Positions 7,276-14,075 of a stretch of DNA of 24,515 bases are shown here, one piece after another. The notes under the pieces are model-generated. The model was given only the letters and a program-made list of their open reading frames with translations. It did not search any database and had not been told where the DNA came from. This DNA comes from an uncultured Oscillibacter sp. (GTDB taxonomy: Bacteria; Bacillota; Clostridia; Oscillospirales; Oscillospiraceae), in assembly GCA_900770295.1 (NCBI GenBank), contig CAAGJQ010000129.1, positions 1 through 24,515 of the forward strand, in the 5' to 3' direction. Within the stretch, counting starts at the first letter, position 1, and each line of letters begins with the position of its first letter. A program made the position numbers and the translations under genes.

Positions 7276-8561
7276 ACGTCCTCCTCCTGATTCTGTAAAT
7301 CGGCGTAGGCGATCTCCCCACCGCAGATGGTCATGGCCACAGCGGCGGAGACGCCCCAGCCGTCAAAGGGGGTGGCCCGGCCCAGGGAGCGGAAGGTCTG
7401 ACTGCTGATGACGTGGGGCCGGTTCAGGTCCAGCACCGTCAGATCGGCGGGTTGTCCTTCTGAAAGTTCTCCGCCCGGCAGGCCGAAAATCTTCCGGGGA
7501 TTGACGCACAGAGCGTTCAGAACGGTCTCCAGCGGCACGATGCCGGTCTCCACCAAATTCGTGTACAGGATGGGGAAGGCGGTCTCCAGACCCACAATGC
7601 CGTTGAGGCTGCCCCGGAGGCCCTTGGATTTTTCCTCGGCGGAGTGGGGGGCGTGGTCCGTGGCGATGCAGTCCACGGTGCCGTCCATCAGGCCCGCCAC
7701 CAGGGCGTCCCGGTCTTCGGCGGAGCGGATGGGCGGGTTCATCTTGAACCGCCCCTCGTCCTGCAGGTCCTCGTCGCACATCACCAGATAGTGGGGGCCG
7801 GTCTCGCAGGTGACGGGCAGACCCTCGGCTTTGGCGGCCCGGATGAGGGCCACGGACTCCTTGGTGGACATGTGGCAGAGATGGTAGCGGCAGCCGGTCT
7901 CCCGGACCAGCCGGATGTCCCGCTCCACCTGCTTCCACTCGCTGGCGGGATCGTTGCCGGGCAGGTTGTTCCGGTGGGCGAAGTCTCCGTCGTGGACGGC
8001 CCAGCCCTTTGTCAGCAGGCTCTCATCCTCGCTGTGGGCCACGATGGGCTTGTCCAGCGATTTGGCGAGGGCCATGGCGGCGCGCATCATCTCCTCGGAC
8101 TGGACGCCCCGTCCGTCGTCGGAGAAGCCCGTCACATAGGGGGCCATGGCCGCCAGATCCGCCAGCGCCTCGCCCTTCTCACCGCAGGTGATGGCACCGT
8201 AGGGATACACATGGACTCTGGCGTTTTTCCGGATCAGGTCCAGCTGGACCCGCAGATTCTCCAGACTGTCGGGCACCGGCTTCAGATTGGGCATGGCGCA
8301 CACGGCGGTATAGCCGCCGGCGGCGGCAGCCGATGTGCCGGAGTAAATCGTCTCCTTATAAGAAAAACCAGGCTCCCGAAGATGAACATGAACATCAACG
8401 AAACCTGGAACGATCAAACGGTTATGCAATTCAATGACGGAAAAGCCTTCCTTGGGAAGGGAGGGGGAAACGGAAACAATACGGCCCTGGTCAATGGCAA
8501 TGTCCATATTCTGAAAGCTTCCGTTCAAAAAAACGGCTCCGCCGGTCAGCAGCAGATTCAT
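7272..8561 (-). CDS. pyrC: Dihydroorotase PyrC
   Basis: A 429-residue amidohydrolase that cyclises N-carbamoyl-aspartate to dihydroorotate with a metal centre. It is of the long (type I, B. subtilis-like) class by length and motifs. The metal-binding HxH is H58/H60 in VDVHVHLREPG, and the C-terminal DHAPHS motif carries the catalytic Asp. The substrate-side ATDHAPHSAEEK and the GETAFP-like GLETAFPILY segments agree with this class. It is the first gene of the pyr operon. Its ATG at 8561 follows GGAAGGAG by about 6 bases. The leader from the predicted start of transcription is only about 30 nt. An allantoinase is the main alternative for this fold, but the pyr context decides. Confidence 0.96.
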   Translation of the reverse strand: MNLLLTGGAVFLNGSFQNMDIAIDQGRIVSVSPSLPKEGFSVIELHNRLIVPGFVDVHVHLREPGFSYKETIYSGTSAAAAGGYTAVCAMPNLKPVPDSLENLRVQLDLIRKNARVHVYPYGAITCGEKGEALADLAAMAPYVTGFSDDGRGVQSEEMMRAAMALAKSLDKPIVAHSEDESLLTKGWAVHDGDFAHRNNLPGNDPASEWKQVERDIRLVRETGCRYHLCHMSTKESVALIRAAKAEGLPVTCETGPHYLVMCDEDLQDEGRFKMNPPIRSAEDRDALVAGLMDGTVDCIATDHAPHSAEEKSKGLRGSLNGIVGLETAFPILYTNLVETGIVPLETVLNALCVNPRKIFGLPGGELSEGQPADLTVLDLNRPHVISSQTFRSLGRATPFDGWGVSAAVAMTICGGEIAYADLQNQEEDV

Positions 8562-8596
8562 GTGATTTCTCCTTCCTCGTCGTTTTCATTCGACAT

Positions 8597-8628
8597 ATTA
8601 TATTATCGGAAAATCCGCTTCTTGTCAA
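8597..8628 (-). promoter_or_regulatory. Promoter of the pyr operon
   Basis: On the minus strand a consensus TTGACA (-35, 8623-8628) is followed by overlapping -10 candidates: GATAAT (8602-8607, 15-nt spacing), TAATAT (8600-8605, 17-nt) and TATAAT (8597-8602, 20-nt). The run GATAATATAATATG makes the exact -10 uncertain. The start codon lies about 35 bases downstream, leaving no room for PyrR-type anti-antiterminator, antiterminator and terminator hairpins. Confidence 0.75.
8605..8619. promoter_or_regulatory. Candidate operator in the pyr promoter spacer (15-bp near-palindrome)
   Basis: ATCGGAAAATCCGCT (plus strand) is a near-perfect inverted repeat, read AGCGGA-TTT-TCCGAT on the minus strand. 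It lies between -35 and -10 and starts 4 bases after TTGACA. The ssnA promoter carries AGCGGA-TTC-TCCGCT at exactly the same offset (13957-13971). This suggests a shared DNA-binding regulator, which I cannot name. Confidence 0.5.
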
Positions 8629-8649
8629 CGGAATTTCCGGACAGCGGAT

Positions 8650-8687
8650 GCACAAAAAGCGGGCCGGAAAGCGGCCCGCTTTTGTGC
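8650..8687 (-). terminator. Terminator of the superoxide dismutase gene
   Basis: GCGGGCCG pairs with CGGCCCGC around a 5-base loop. The stem is extended by flanking AAAA/TTTT and GCAC/GTGC, so the hairpin is almost symmetrical. On the minus strand the GC core is followed by TTTTTGTG, 8 bases past the sod stop. It insulates sod from the pyr promoter, whose -35 begins 22 bases further on. Confidence 0.88.
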
Positions 8688-8695
8688 CATTGTGT

Positions 8696-9340
8696 TCAGG
8701 GCTGCGGGCACCGGGGACGCCGTTCCAGAAACGCCCCATAGGCCCGGGACACCTGGGGCCAGTTCACCAGCAGCCACCAGGCGTCGAAATAGTCGCCCCG
8801 GCGGTTCTGGTACTGGAGATAATAGGCGTGCTCCCACACATCGCAGCACAGCAAGGGTATCAGCGGCAGCGGCGTGTCCTGGTTGGGTGTTTTCCGGACG
8901 GAGAGTTTCCCGTCGCAGTCGCTGACCAGCCAGGCGTAGCCGGAGCCGAACTGCCCCAGAGCGGCGGCCTTCATGGCGGCTTTCAGGGCGGAGAGGTCCC
9001 CGAAATCCCGTTCGACCGCCCCCTGGAGGTCGCCGGAAGGAACGGTGGCGGGCAGAGGGGCCAGTATTTTGAAATAGAGGTCGTGGTTGTAGACGCCGCC
9101 GGCGTTGTTGCGGACGCCCTGCCGGATACCCTCCGGCAGCTCCGGCCACCGCTGACACAGCTGCTCCAGGGACCAGTCCTGATATGCCGGCTGGTTCGCC
9201 AGCAGCTTGTTCAGATTGTCCACATAGGCGGCGAAGTGCTTGTCGTGGTGAAAGTGCAGGGTCCGCTCGTCCAGCCCCGGCAGCAGGGCGTCGTAGGCGA
9301 AGGGCAGCGGCGGCAGGGTGAAGGGATAATGGGTTTCCAT
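8696..9340 (-). CDS. Superoxide dismutase, Mn-type of the Fe/Mn family
   Basis: A 214-residue enzyme that dismutates superoxide to O2 and H2O2. The four metal ligands are visible as H31 (HFHHDKH), H86 (GGVYNHDLYF), D167 and H171 (DVWEHAYY). The second-sphere residues H35 and Y39 are also present. The outer-sphere Gln sits in the C-terminal domain (Q154 in TPNQDTPL), and the N-terminal position that holds Gln in Fe enzymes is Gly (NNAGG). This is the pattern of Mn enzymes, so Mn or cambialistic use is more likely than Fe. There is no signal peptide, so it is cytosolic. It forms its own transcription unit with terminator 8650-8687. Unlike most relatives it has GSGYAWL instead of GSGWAWL. The gene could be called sodA, but I leave the symbol open. 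Confidence 0.93.
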   Translation of the reverse strand: METHYPFTLPPLPFAYDALLPGLDERTLHFHHDKHFAAYVDNLNKLLANQPAYQDWSLEQLCQRWPELPEGIRQGVRNNAGGVYNHDLYFKILAPLPATVPSGDLQGAVERDFGDLSALKAAMKAAALGQFGSGYAWLVSDCDGKLSVRKTPNQDTPLPLIPLLCCDVWEHAYYLQYQNRRGDYFDAWWLLVNWPQVSRAYGAFLERRPRCPQP

Positions 9341-9343
9341 CGG

Positions 9344-9383
9344 GCGTCATCCTTTCCTGAGACATCGTGATGACGCTAGTATA
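9344..9383 (-). promoter_or_regulatory. sod promoter -10 and leader hairpin reaching into the ribosome site
   Basis: On the minus strand TATACT (9378-9383) is a good -10, preceded by TTTCCGCA, but no recognisable -35 sits at 17-18 nt. Directly downstream, GCGTCATC (9376-9369) and GATGACGC (9351-9344) form an 8-bp inverted repeat. The distal arm starts in the AAAGGAT Shine-Dalgarno and ends 3 bases before the ATG. The missing -35 suggests an activator, and the hairpin could limit translation (both inference). Confidence 0.4.
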
Positions 9384-9415
9384 TGCGGAAAGACGGAAAA
9401 GTATGGATGAGAGAA

Positions 9416-9454
9416 ACGGGCCCGGAGCCATGGCGCGCATGGTCCCGGGCCCGT
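9416..9454 (-). terminator. Terminator after ygfK
   Basis: ACGGGCCCGG (9416-9425) and CCGGGCCCGT (9445-9454) form a 10-bp GC-rich stem. An inner CCATG/CATGG pairing gives a long hairpin. On the minus strand it continues TTTCTCTC. It lies 11 bases past the ygfK stop and closes the ssnA-ygfK unit before the sod promoter. Confidence 0.8.
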
Positions 9455-9465
9455 TGGTTCACAGG

Positions 9466-12417
9466 TTATCCGATCAGATAGGCGTATTTCGTCAGGACGG
9501 TGAGGATGAACACCTCCACGTCGGCGGGCAGGTCGTTCTTACCGTCCAGGTCGGCCTCGAAGACCTTGCCATTCAGGCGGACCAGAACGTTCTTGCCGCC
9601 AAGAGGCAGGAAGCCGGAGTTGTTCACGCTCTCGTCAAAGCCCTCGCGGGTCATGAACAGAGTGAACTTGTCGCGGTAAGGCGCGCTGTCGTAGGGGCAG
9701 AAGACGGCACAGTTGCCGCACTCATTGCACATCCGGTCCACATGCAGGATCTGATGGCGGCCGTCGGGCAGCTCGATGACCACGTTGGCCCGGTTGGGGC
9801 ACACGTCGGCGCAGACCTGGCACACCACATTGCAGGTGAGGCACCGGTCGCCCTCGCACTTGGCGGACTCACAGAGGATGCCCTTCTTGGCGATGGCGGC
9901 CTCCCGGGTGGCCTTGGCGTGGGCGGGGATGGAGACCTTGTAGGTCTCGCCCAGCACCGCGTTGGCGAAGCCCTGGGCGTCGGCGATGCCCTCCACCACC
10001 GTGGCGGGGCCCCGCATGGCGTCGCCGCCCACGTAGACGCCGGGGATGTTGGTCTTGAAGTCGGGGATGCCCTTGGCGTCCACCTCGATGCCGTTGGCGG
10101 TAAACAGCTCGCTCTCCACCTTCTCGCCCACGGCGGAGATGACGGTGTCGCAGGGGATCTCCACGAACTCGCCGGTGGAGACGGGCTTGCGGCGGCCCTT
10201 CTCATCGGGTTCGCCCAGTTTCATCTTCTCGCACTTGAGGACGCCGTCCTTCTGCTCCACGGGCGCCACCAGCTCCAGGAACTGCACGCCGTCGGCAATG
10301 GCCAGCTCCAGCTCCTCGGCGTCGGCGGGCATGTACTTCTTGGTGCGGCGGTAGACCAGCGTGGAGGACTTCGCTCCGGCCCGCAGGGCCACACGGGCGG
10401 CGTCCATGGCGGTATTGCCGCCGCCTACCACGGCCACATGGCCCAGAGAGACTTCCTTGCCGGCCTTCAAATCCTTCAGCCAGCCGATGACGGGCACCAC
10501 GTTGCCGGGGATATCCAGCCTGCCCGCCTTCCAGGCACCCACGGCGAAGAAGATGTGGGTGTAGCCCTGGGATTTCAGCTCAGCCACGGAGGGAGCGGGG
10601 GTGTTCAGGCGTACCTGAACGCCCATCCTGAACATCAGTGCCACATCGTTGTCGATGGCGTCGTCGGAGATGCGGAAGGAGGGAATGACCTGGCGGACCA
10701 CGCCGCCAAGGCAGTCGGCACGCTCAAAAATGGTGACGGGGATACCGGCCCGGCCCAGGAAGTAGGCCGCGGACATGCCGGTGGGACCGCCGCCGATGAC
10801 GGCGACTTTCGTGCTGGTCTTGGCGGGCACGGGGGCTTTCAGCCTGGACATGAAGCTGTTGTAGCCCTTTTCGGCGGCCACCAGCTTGGTGGCGCGGATC
10901 TGGACGGACTCGTCGTAGTAGTTCCGGGTGCACTTGGTCTGGCAACGGTGAGCGCAGATGGTGCCGGTGATGAAGGGCAGGGGGTTCTTCTCAGTGATGA
11001 GCCGCAGGGCGGACTCGTACTGGCCCTTGCGGCACAGCTCGATGTACTCGGGAATGTCCTGCTGGATGGGGCAGCCGCCCTTGCAGGGCGCGGTGAAGCA
11101 GTCCATCAGGGGGACCTTCTCGTACAGCTTCCGGCGGGGCAGGGGCTTGATGTCCTTCACATGGTACTTGTCGGACCGGGCGGCCAGGGCCAGGGCCTCA
11201 ATGGCGCCCACATCCACGCCGGTGAAGGGCTTGAAGTCCATTTTATCCAGCTTGTCGCCGATCTGGACGAAGCGCTGGTAGCCGCCGGGTTTCAGTTCGG
11301 TGGTGGCCATGGTGATGGGCCAGATGCCGCAGGCGAACAGCTTGTCGATGTTGAAGGCGTCGGCGCCGCCGGCGTAGGAGATGCGCAGTTTTCCGCCGAA
11401 TTCCTTGGAGATCCGGGCTGCCATGGTGGTGGTCAGGGGGAACAGGCTCTTGCCCGCCATGTACATCTCCCCGCTGGGCAGCTCGTTCTGCTTCACATCC
11501 ACGGGGAAGGTATTGGACAGCTTCAGACCGAACTCCAGGCCGTGCTCAGCCGCCAGAGCCAGCAAACGGCGGAACATGGGGATGGCGTCCTCGTACTGGA
11601 GGTCCTCCCTGAAGTGGTGGTCATCGAAGGCGATGTAGTCGTAGCCCATGCCGTCCAGGATGGACCGGGCGGTCTCGTAGCCCAGAATGGTGGGATTGCA
11701 CTTGACGAAGGTGTGCAGGTGCTTCTTCTCAATCAGGTAGCTGGCGATGCGCTCGATCTCATCCGGCGGGCAGCCGTGGAGGGTGGAGACCGTCACGCTG
11801 CCGGAGATATGGGGGGTGATGGTGTCGATGTAAGCGCTCTCGCCGGGGAAGAACTCCTTCAGGACCTTGATGCACTCCTGGAAGATGGGGGTCTTGCCGG
11901 CGTCGATCATGCCGTTTAAGAAGCTGTCGATCTTCTCGCCCTGGATGCCCGCCAGGTCGTAGCCCACGGACATGTTGAACACGAAGCCGTTGGGGTCGCC
12001 CAGGCCGTAGACCTTGCTCATGATCTTCAGGGCGCACCAGGCCTTGACGTACTCCTCGAAAGCCTGCTGGACGTACAGCTCGGTGGACCACTCGCAGTTG
12101 TAGCACTCGTCCTCCGCCAGGATGCAGGGCCGGTTGATGCAGGCGGCCAGCTCCGCGCCGTCCATCTTCTGGACGGTTTTCAGCTCGAAGAACCGGGCGC
12201 CGCCGAAGTAGCCGGCGATGATGTTCTGGGCCAGCTGGGTGTTGGGGCCGGCGGCGGGACCGAAGGGGGTCTCAATGGTCTCACCGAAGATAGGCAGCTT
12301 CTTGGTGCCCGCTTTATAGGGCTTGTGGACGCCGAACACGGAGCCGTCACGCTGGTATTCGGTGGTGATCCAGGTCATCAATTCCCGGAAGGGAATGGGA
12401 ATCATTAGTTCAGACAT
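9466..12417 (-). CDS. ygfK: YgfK-type putative selenate reductase / purine-catabolic iron-sulfur flavoprotein
   Basis: A 983-residue multidomain oxidoreductase. Residues about 1-420 are a dihydropyrimidine/dihydroorotate dehydrogenase-like barrel (PFGPAAGPNT, STLHGCPPDEI). Residues about 440-500 carry a GltD-like cysteine domain (C440, C445, C449, C488, C492, C496). Residues 536-830 are the FAD/NAD(P) module, with VIGGGPTG (540-547), GGGNTAMDAAR (665-675) and GGDA (797-800). Residues about 855-915 hold two 4Fe-4S motifs (C862/C866/C869/C873 and C897/C900/C903/C907). E. coli YgfK was first annotated as a selenate reductase subunit. In gut anaerobes ygfK belongs to the set linked to anaerobic uric-acid/purine breakdown. 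Here it follows ssnA by about 36 bases in one transcript. The likely role is a reductive step on a purine-derived intermediate with NAD(P)H or ferredoxin; the exact reaction is not shown by the sequence. Confidence 0.92.
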   Translation of the reverse strand: MSELMIPIPFRELMTWITTEYQRDGSVFGVHKPYKAGTKKLPIFGETIETPFGPAAGPNTQLAQNIIAGYFGGARFFELKTVQKMDGAELAACINRPCILAEDECYNCEWSTELYVQQAFEEYVKAWCALKIMSKVYGLGDPNGFVFNMSVGYDLAGIQGEKIDSFLNGMIDAGKTPIFQECIKVLKEFFPGESAYIDTITPHISGSVTVSTLHGCPPDEIERIASYLIEKKHLHTFVKCNPTILGYETARSILDGMGYDYIAFDDHHFREDLQYEDAIPMFRRLLALAAEHGLEFGLKLSNTFPVDVKQNELPSGEMYMAGKSLFPLTTTMAARISKEFGGKLRISYAGGADAFNIDKLFACGIWPITMATTELKPGGYQRFVQIGDKLDKMDFKPFTGVDVGAIEALALAARSDKYHVKDIKPLPRRKLYEKVPLMDCFTAPCKGGCPIQQDIPEYIELCRKGQYESALRLITEKNPLPFITGTICAHRCQTKCTRNYYDESVQIRATKLVAAEKGYNSFMSRLKAPVPAKTSTKVAVIGGGPTGMSAAYFLGRAGIPVTIFERADCLGGVVRQVIPSFRISDDAIDNDVALMFRMGVQVRLNTPAPSVAELKSQGYTHIFFAVGAWKAGRLDIPGNVVPVIGWLKDLKAGKEVSLGHVAVVGGGNTAMDAARVALRAGAKSSTLVYRRTKKYMPADAEELELAIADGVQFLELVAPVEQKDGVLKCEKMKLGEPDEKGRRKPVSTGEFVEIPCDTVISAVGEKVESELFTANGIEVDAKGIPDFKTNIPGVYVGGDAMRGPATVVEGIADAQGFANAVLGETYKVSIPAHAKATREAAIAKKGILCESAKCEGDRCLTCNVVCQVCADVCPNRANVVIELPDGRHQILHVDRMCNECGNCAVFCPYDSAPYRDKFTLFMTREGFDESVNNSGFLPLGGKNVLVRLNGKVFEADLDGKNDLPADVEVFILTVLTKYAYLIG

Positions 12418-12453
12418 ATCTCAATTTCCTCCTCAAATACTCCTGATATGTGC

Positions 12454-13797
12454 TTAATACTCGCAGTGGTTCAGCTTGCCCCACAGGCGCTTGGAAGATT
12501 CCAGAACGTGAGCATTTACGGCTTCCTCGTCGATCTCGGTCAGGACCCGGTCTTTCATCAGAATCTTGCCGTTGATCATGGTGGTCTGGCACTGGCGGCC
12601 CGTCATGCCGAAGATCATGTGGCCGTCGATGTTGGCGTCGGAGAACGGGGTGTAGGGCTTGTAGTCCATGACGATGACGTCCGCCGCCGCGCCGGGCTTC
12701 AGCACGCCCAGAGTGGGGAAGCCGCACCGCTCCGCCATCTTGGCGTTGTTCTTGAACAGCATGTCGGTGACCTCGCACCAGGCCACGTTGGGGAGGCAGG
12801 CGTTGTGCCGCTGGGAGCACAGGGCCACCTTGAGAGACTCCAGCATGTCGTTGGTGTAGGCGTCGGTGCCCATGCCGATGAGAATGCCCTTCTTGTAGAG
12901 CTGGAGGACGGGAGAGATACCCACGGCGTTGCCCATGTTGGACTCGGGGTTGTTGACGCACATGGTGTCGGTGGCCTTGATGATATCCATCTCGGCGGTG
13001 TTCACATGGATGCAGTGGCCCAGAATAGTCTTGGGGCCCAGAATGCCGTGGTCCTGGAGCCGCTGGACGGGGCGGCGGCCGTAGTTCTGGAGGCTGTCGT
13101 ACACATCGTTCATGCCCTCGGACACATGGATGTGGTAGCCCACCCGACCGTTGTTGGCCGCGTTCATGCGGTCAAAGGTCTTGTCGGAGATGGTGAACAG
13201 GGCATGGCCGCCGAACATGGCTTTCAGCATGTCAGAGGGGTTTTTCTCGCAGTAGTCGATGAAGTCCTTGTTCTCCTGAACGGACTGGAGGGATTTCTCC
13301 TCGCCGTCCCGGTCGCTGACCTCGTAGCAGAGGCTGGCCCGCATGCCGAATTCCTTCGTGACCTCCGCGATCTTCATCAGGGAGCCGGGGATCTCGCAGA
13401 AGGAGGCGTGGTGGTCGAAGATGGTGGTAACGCCCTGCTTGATGCTGTCGATGACCAACGCCTGGGCGCTGGCGCGGGTGGCCTCCAAATCCAGATTCCG
13501 GTCGATAGCCCACCAGGTGCCGTCCAGGACTTCGTAGAAGTTGGTGGGGTTGTTGCCGACGATGGCAAGGCCCCGGGCCAGCGCGGAATAGATATGGGTG
13601 TGAGCGTTGATGAGGCCGGGCATGATGACGCCGCCCCTGGCGTCCACGAACTCCGCCTGGGGATACTTGGCCTTCAGGTCAGCGGTGGTGCCCACCTCCA
13701 CGATCTTGCCGCCGTCGGTGACGACGCCGCCATCGGGCAGGTAGCCGGTCCCGTCGGGGTCCCGGGTGATGACTTTGCCGTTTGCCAGTACGATCAT
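12454..13797 (-). CDS. ssnA: SsnA-type putative aminohydrolase
   Basis: A 447-residue metal-dependent hydrolase of the amidohydrolase superfamily, in the group with guanine deaminase and chlorohydrolases. The metal motif HxH is H66/H68 in LINAHTHIY. Further ligands are expected in GYHIHVSE, GHCIHV and the Asp of GMGTDAYT, all present. SsnA is the E. coli neighbour of YgfK and part of the anaerobic urate/purine-degradation gene set, where it is expected to hydrolyse a ring-derived intermediate. The ATG at 13795-13797 has a perfect AAGGAGG 8 bases upstream, and the reading frame open beyond it runs through the terminator hairpin and cannot be coding. Length matches the E. coli protein (about 440 residues). 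A long structured leader (13834-13945) precedes it. Guanine deaminase is the main alternative. Confidence 0.93.
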   Translation of the reverse strand: MIVLANGKVITRDPDGTGYLPDGGVVTDGGKIVEVGTTADLKAKYPQAEFVDARGGVIMPGLINAHTHIYSALARGLAIVGNNPTNFYEVLDGTWWAIDRNLDLEATRASAQALVIDSIKQGVTTIFDHHASFCEIPGSLMKIAEVTKEFGMRASLCYEVSDRDGEEKSLQSVQENKDFIDYCEKNPSDMLKAMFGGHALFTISDKTFDRMNAANNGRVGYHIHVSEGMNDVYDSLQNYGRRPVQRLQDHGILGPKTILGHCIHVNTAEMDIIKATDTMCVNNPESNMGNAVGISPVLQLYKKGILIGMGTDAYTNDMLESLKVALCSQRHNACLPNVAWCEVTDMLFKNNAKMAERCGFPTLGVLKPGAAADVIVMDYKPYTPFSDANIDGHMIFGMTGRQCQTTMINGKILMKDRVLTEIDEEAVNAHVLESSKRLWGKLNHCEY

Positions 13798-13833
13798 ACA
13801 AAAAACCTCCTTGAGTGTTTGAATTTGAGAAAC

Positions 13834-13871
13834 AAAAAAGGCGCTCCAAACCGGCTTTGGTTTGAAACACC
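13834..13871 (-). terminator. Leader terminator upstream of ssnA
   Basis: On the minus strand GGTGTTTCAAACC (13871-13859) pairs along all 13 positions, allowing three G-U pairs, with GGTTTGGAGCGCC (13852-13840). The loop is AAAGCC, and six T follow at once (13839-13834). It lies 36 bases before the ssnA start codon, so it would stop transcription before the coding region and must be conditional. Confidence 0.8.
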
Positions 13872-13936
13872 TATCAAAAAATAAGGAATGATAGGTGTCA
13901 GCCCGTGCGCGAAGCACTACGTTGCAGCTATCATTC
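13834..13936 (-). promoter_or_regulatory. Candidate transcription-terminating riboswitch of unassigned class
   Basis: Three leader segments compete. Segment A, GAATGATAG (13936-13928), pairs perfectly with segment B, CTATCATTC (13894-13886). This closes a 51-nt element that contains a small hairpin GTGC-TTCGC-GCAC (13917-13905) and unpaired GCAAC and GGGCTGAC stretches. Segment B, extended as ACACCTATCA (13898-13889), pairs equally well over 10 bp with segment C, TGATAGGTGT (13876-13867). Segment C is also part of the 5' arm of the terminator. So A:B allows termination and B:C prevents it. The A:B element would be the sensor. I find no match to the purine, PRPP/guanidine, ZTP, preQ1, THF, fluoride or Moco consensus I know. 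A ligand from purine/urate metabolism is an inference from the genes controlled. Confidence 0.65.
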
Positions 13937-13951
13937 TTTGCTTGTACTTGT

Positions 13952-13980
13952 ATTGTAGCGGAGAATCCGCTAAAATGCAA
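13952..13980 (-). promoter_or_regulatory. Promoter of ssnA-ygfK with embedded palindrome
   Basis: On the minus strand TTGCAT (13975-13980), a 17-nt spacer and TACAAT (13952-13957). The spacer contains a perfect inverted repeat AGCGGA-TTC-TCCGCT (13957-13971), beginning 4 bases after the -35. That is the same offset as its counterpart in the pyr promoter. Transcription would start near 13945, just before segment A of the leader. Confidence 0.7.
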
Positions 13981-14021
13981 GCAGGCGGCCTGAAAAATTT
14001 TCAGTCTGATTTTGTACAGTT

Positions 14022-14040
14022 TGCCGGGAACTTTCCGGCA
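14022..14040 (+). promoter_or_regulatory. Hairpin in the leader of the lipoprotein gene
   Basis: TGCCGG and CCGGCA form a 6-bp inverted repeat with a 7-nt loop, 35 bases before the lipoprotein ATG. A weak -10 TACAGT (14015-14020) and a palindrome CTGAAAAATTTTCAG (13990-14004) lie just upstream, between the divergent genes. The promoter itself is not clear. Confidence 0.3.
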
Positions 14041-14075
14041 GATTTTGGCGACAAAAGCAATGAGAGGTGATGGAG

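Noticed and set aside
9367..11919. Very long open frame on the plus strand (about 850 codons) opposite ygfK
   Set aside because: It is the antisense shadow of a GC-rich, strongly codon-biased gene. Its product is a repetitive Gly/Val/His/Asp-rich sequence with no domain, while the minus strand encodes a full YgfK with intact motifs.
12448..13884. Plus-strand open frame of about 478 codons opposite ssnA
   Set aside because: Antisense shadow of ssnA with no domain and no ribosome site. It would also cross the leader terminator structure.
13834..13936. Assignment of the ssnA leader to the purine, ZTP, preQ1, THF, fluoride or Moco riboswitch classes
   Set aside because: The sensor is about 51 nt with one small internal hairpin. 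It lacks the three-way junction and conserved loops of purine riboswitches and the signatures of the other classes as I remember them. A covariance-model scan is still required.
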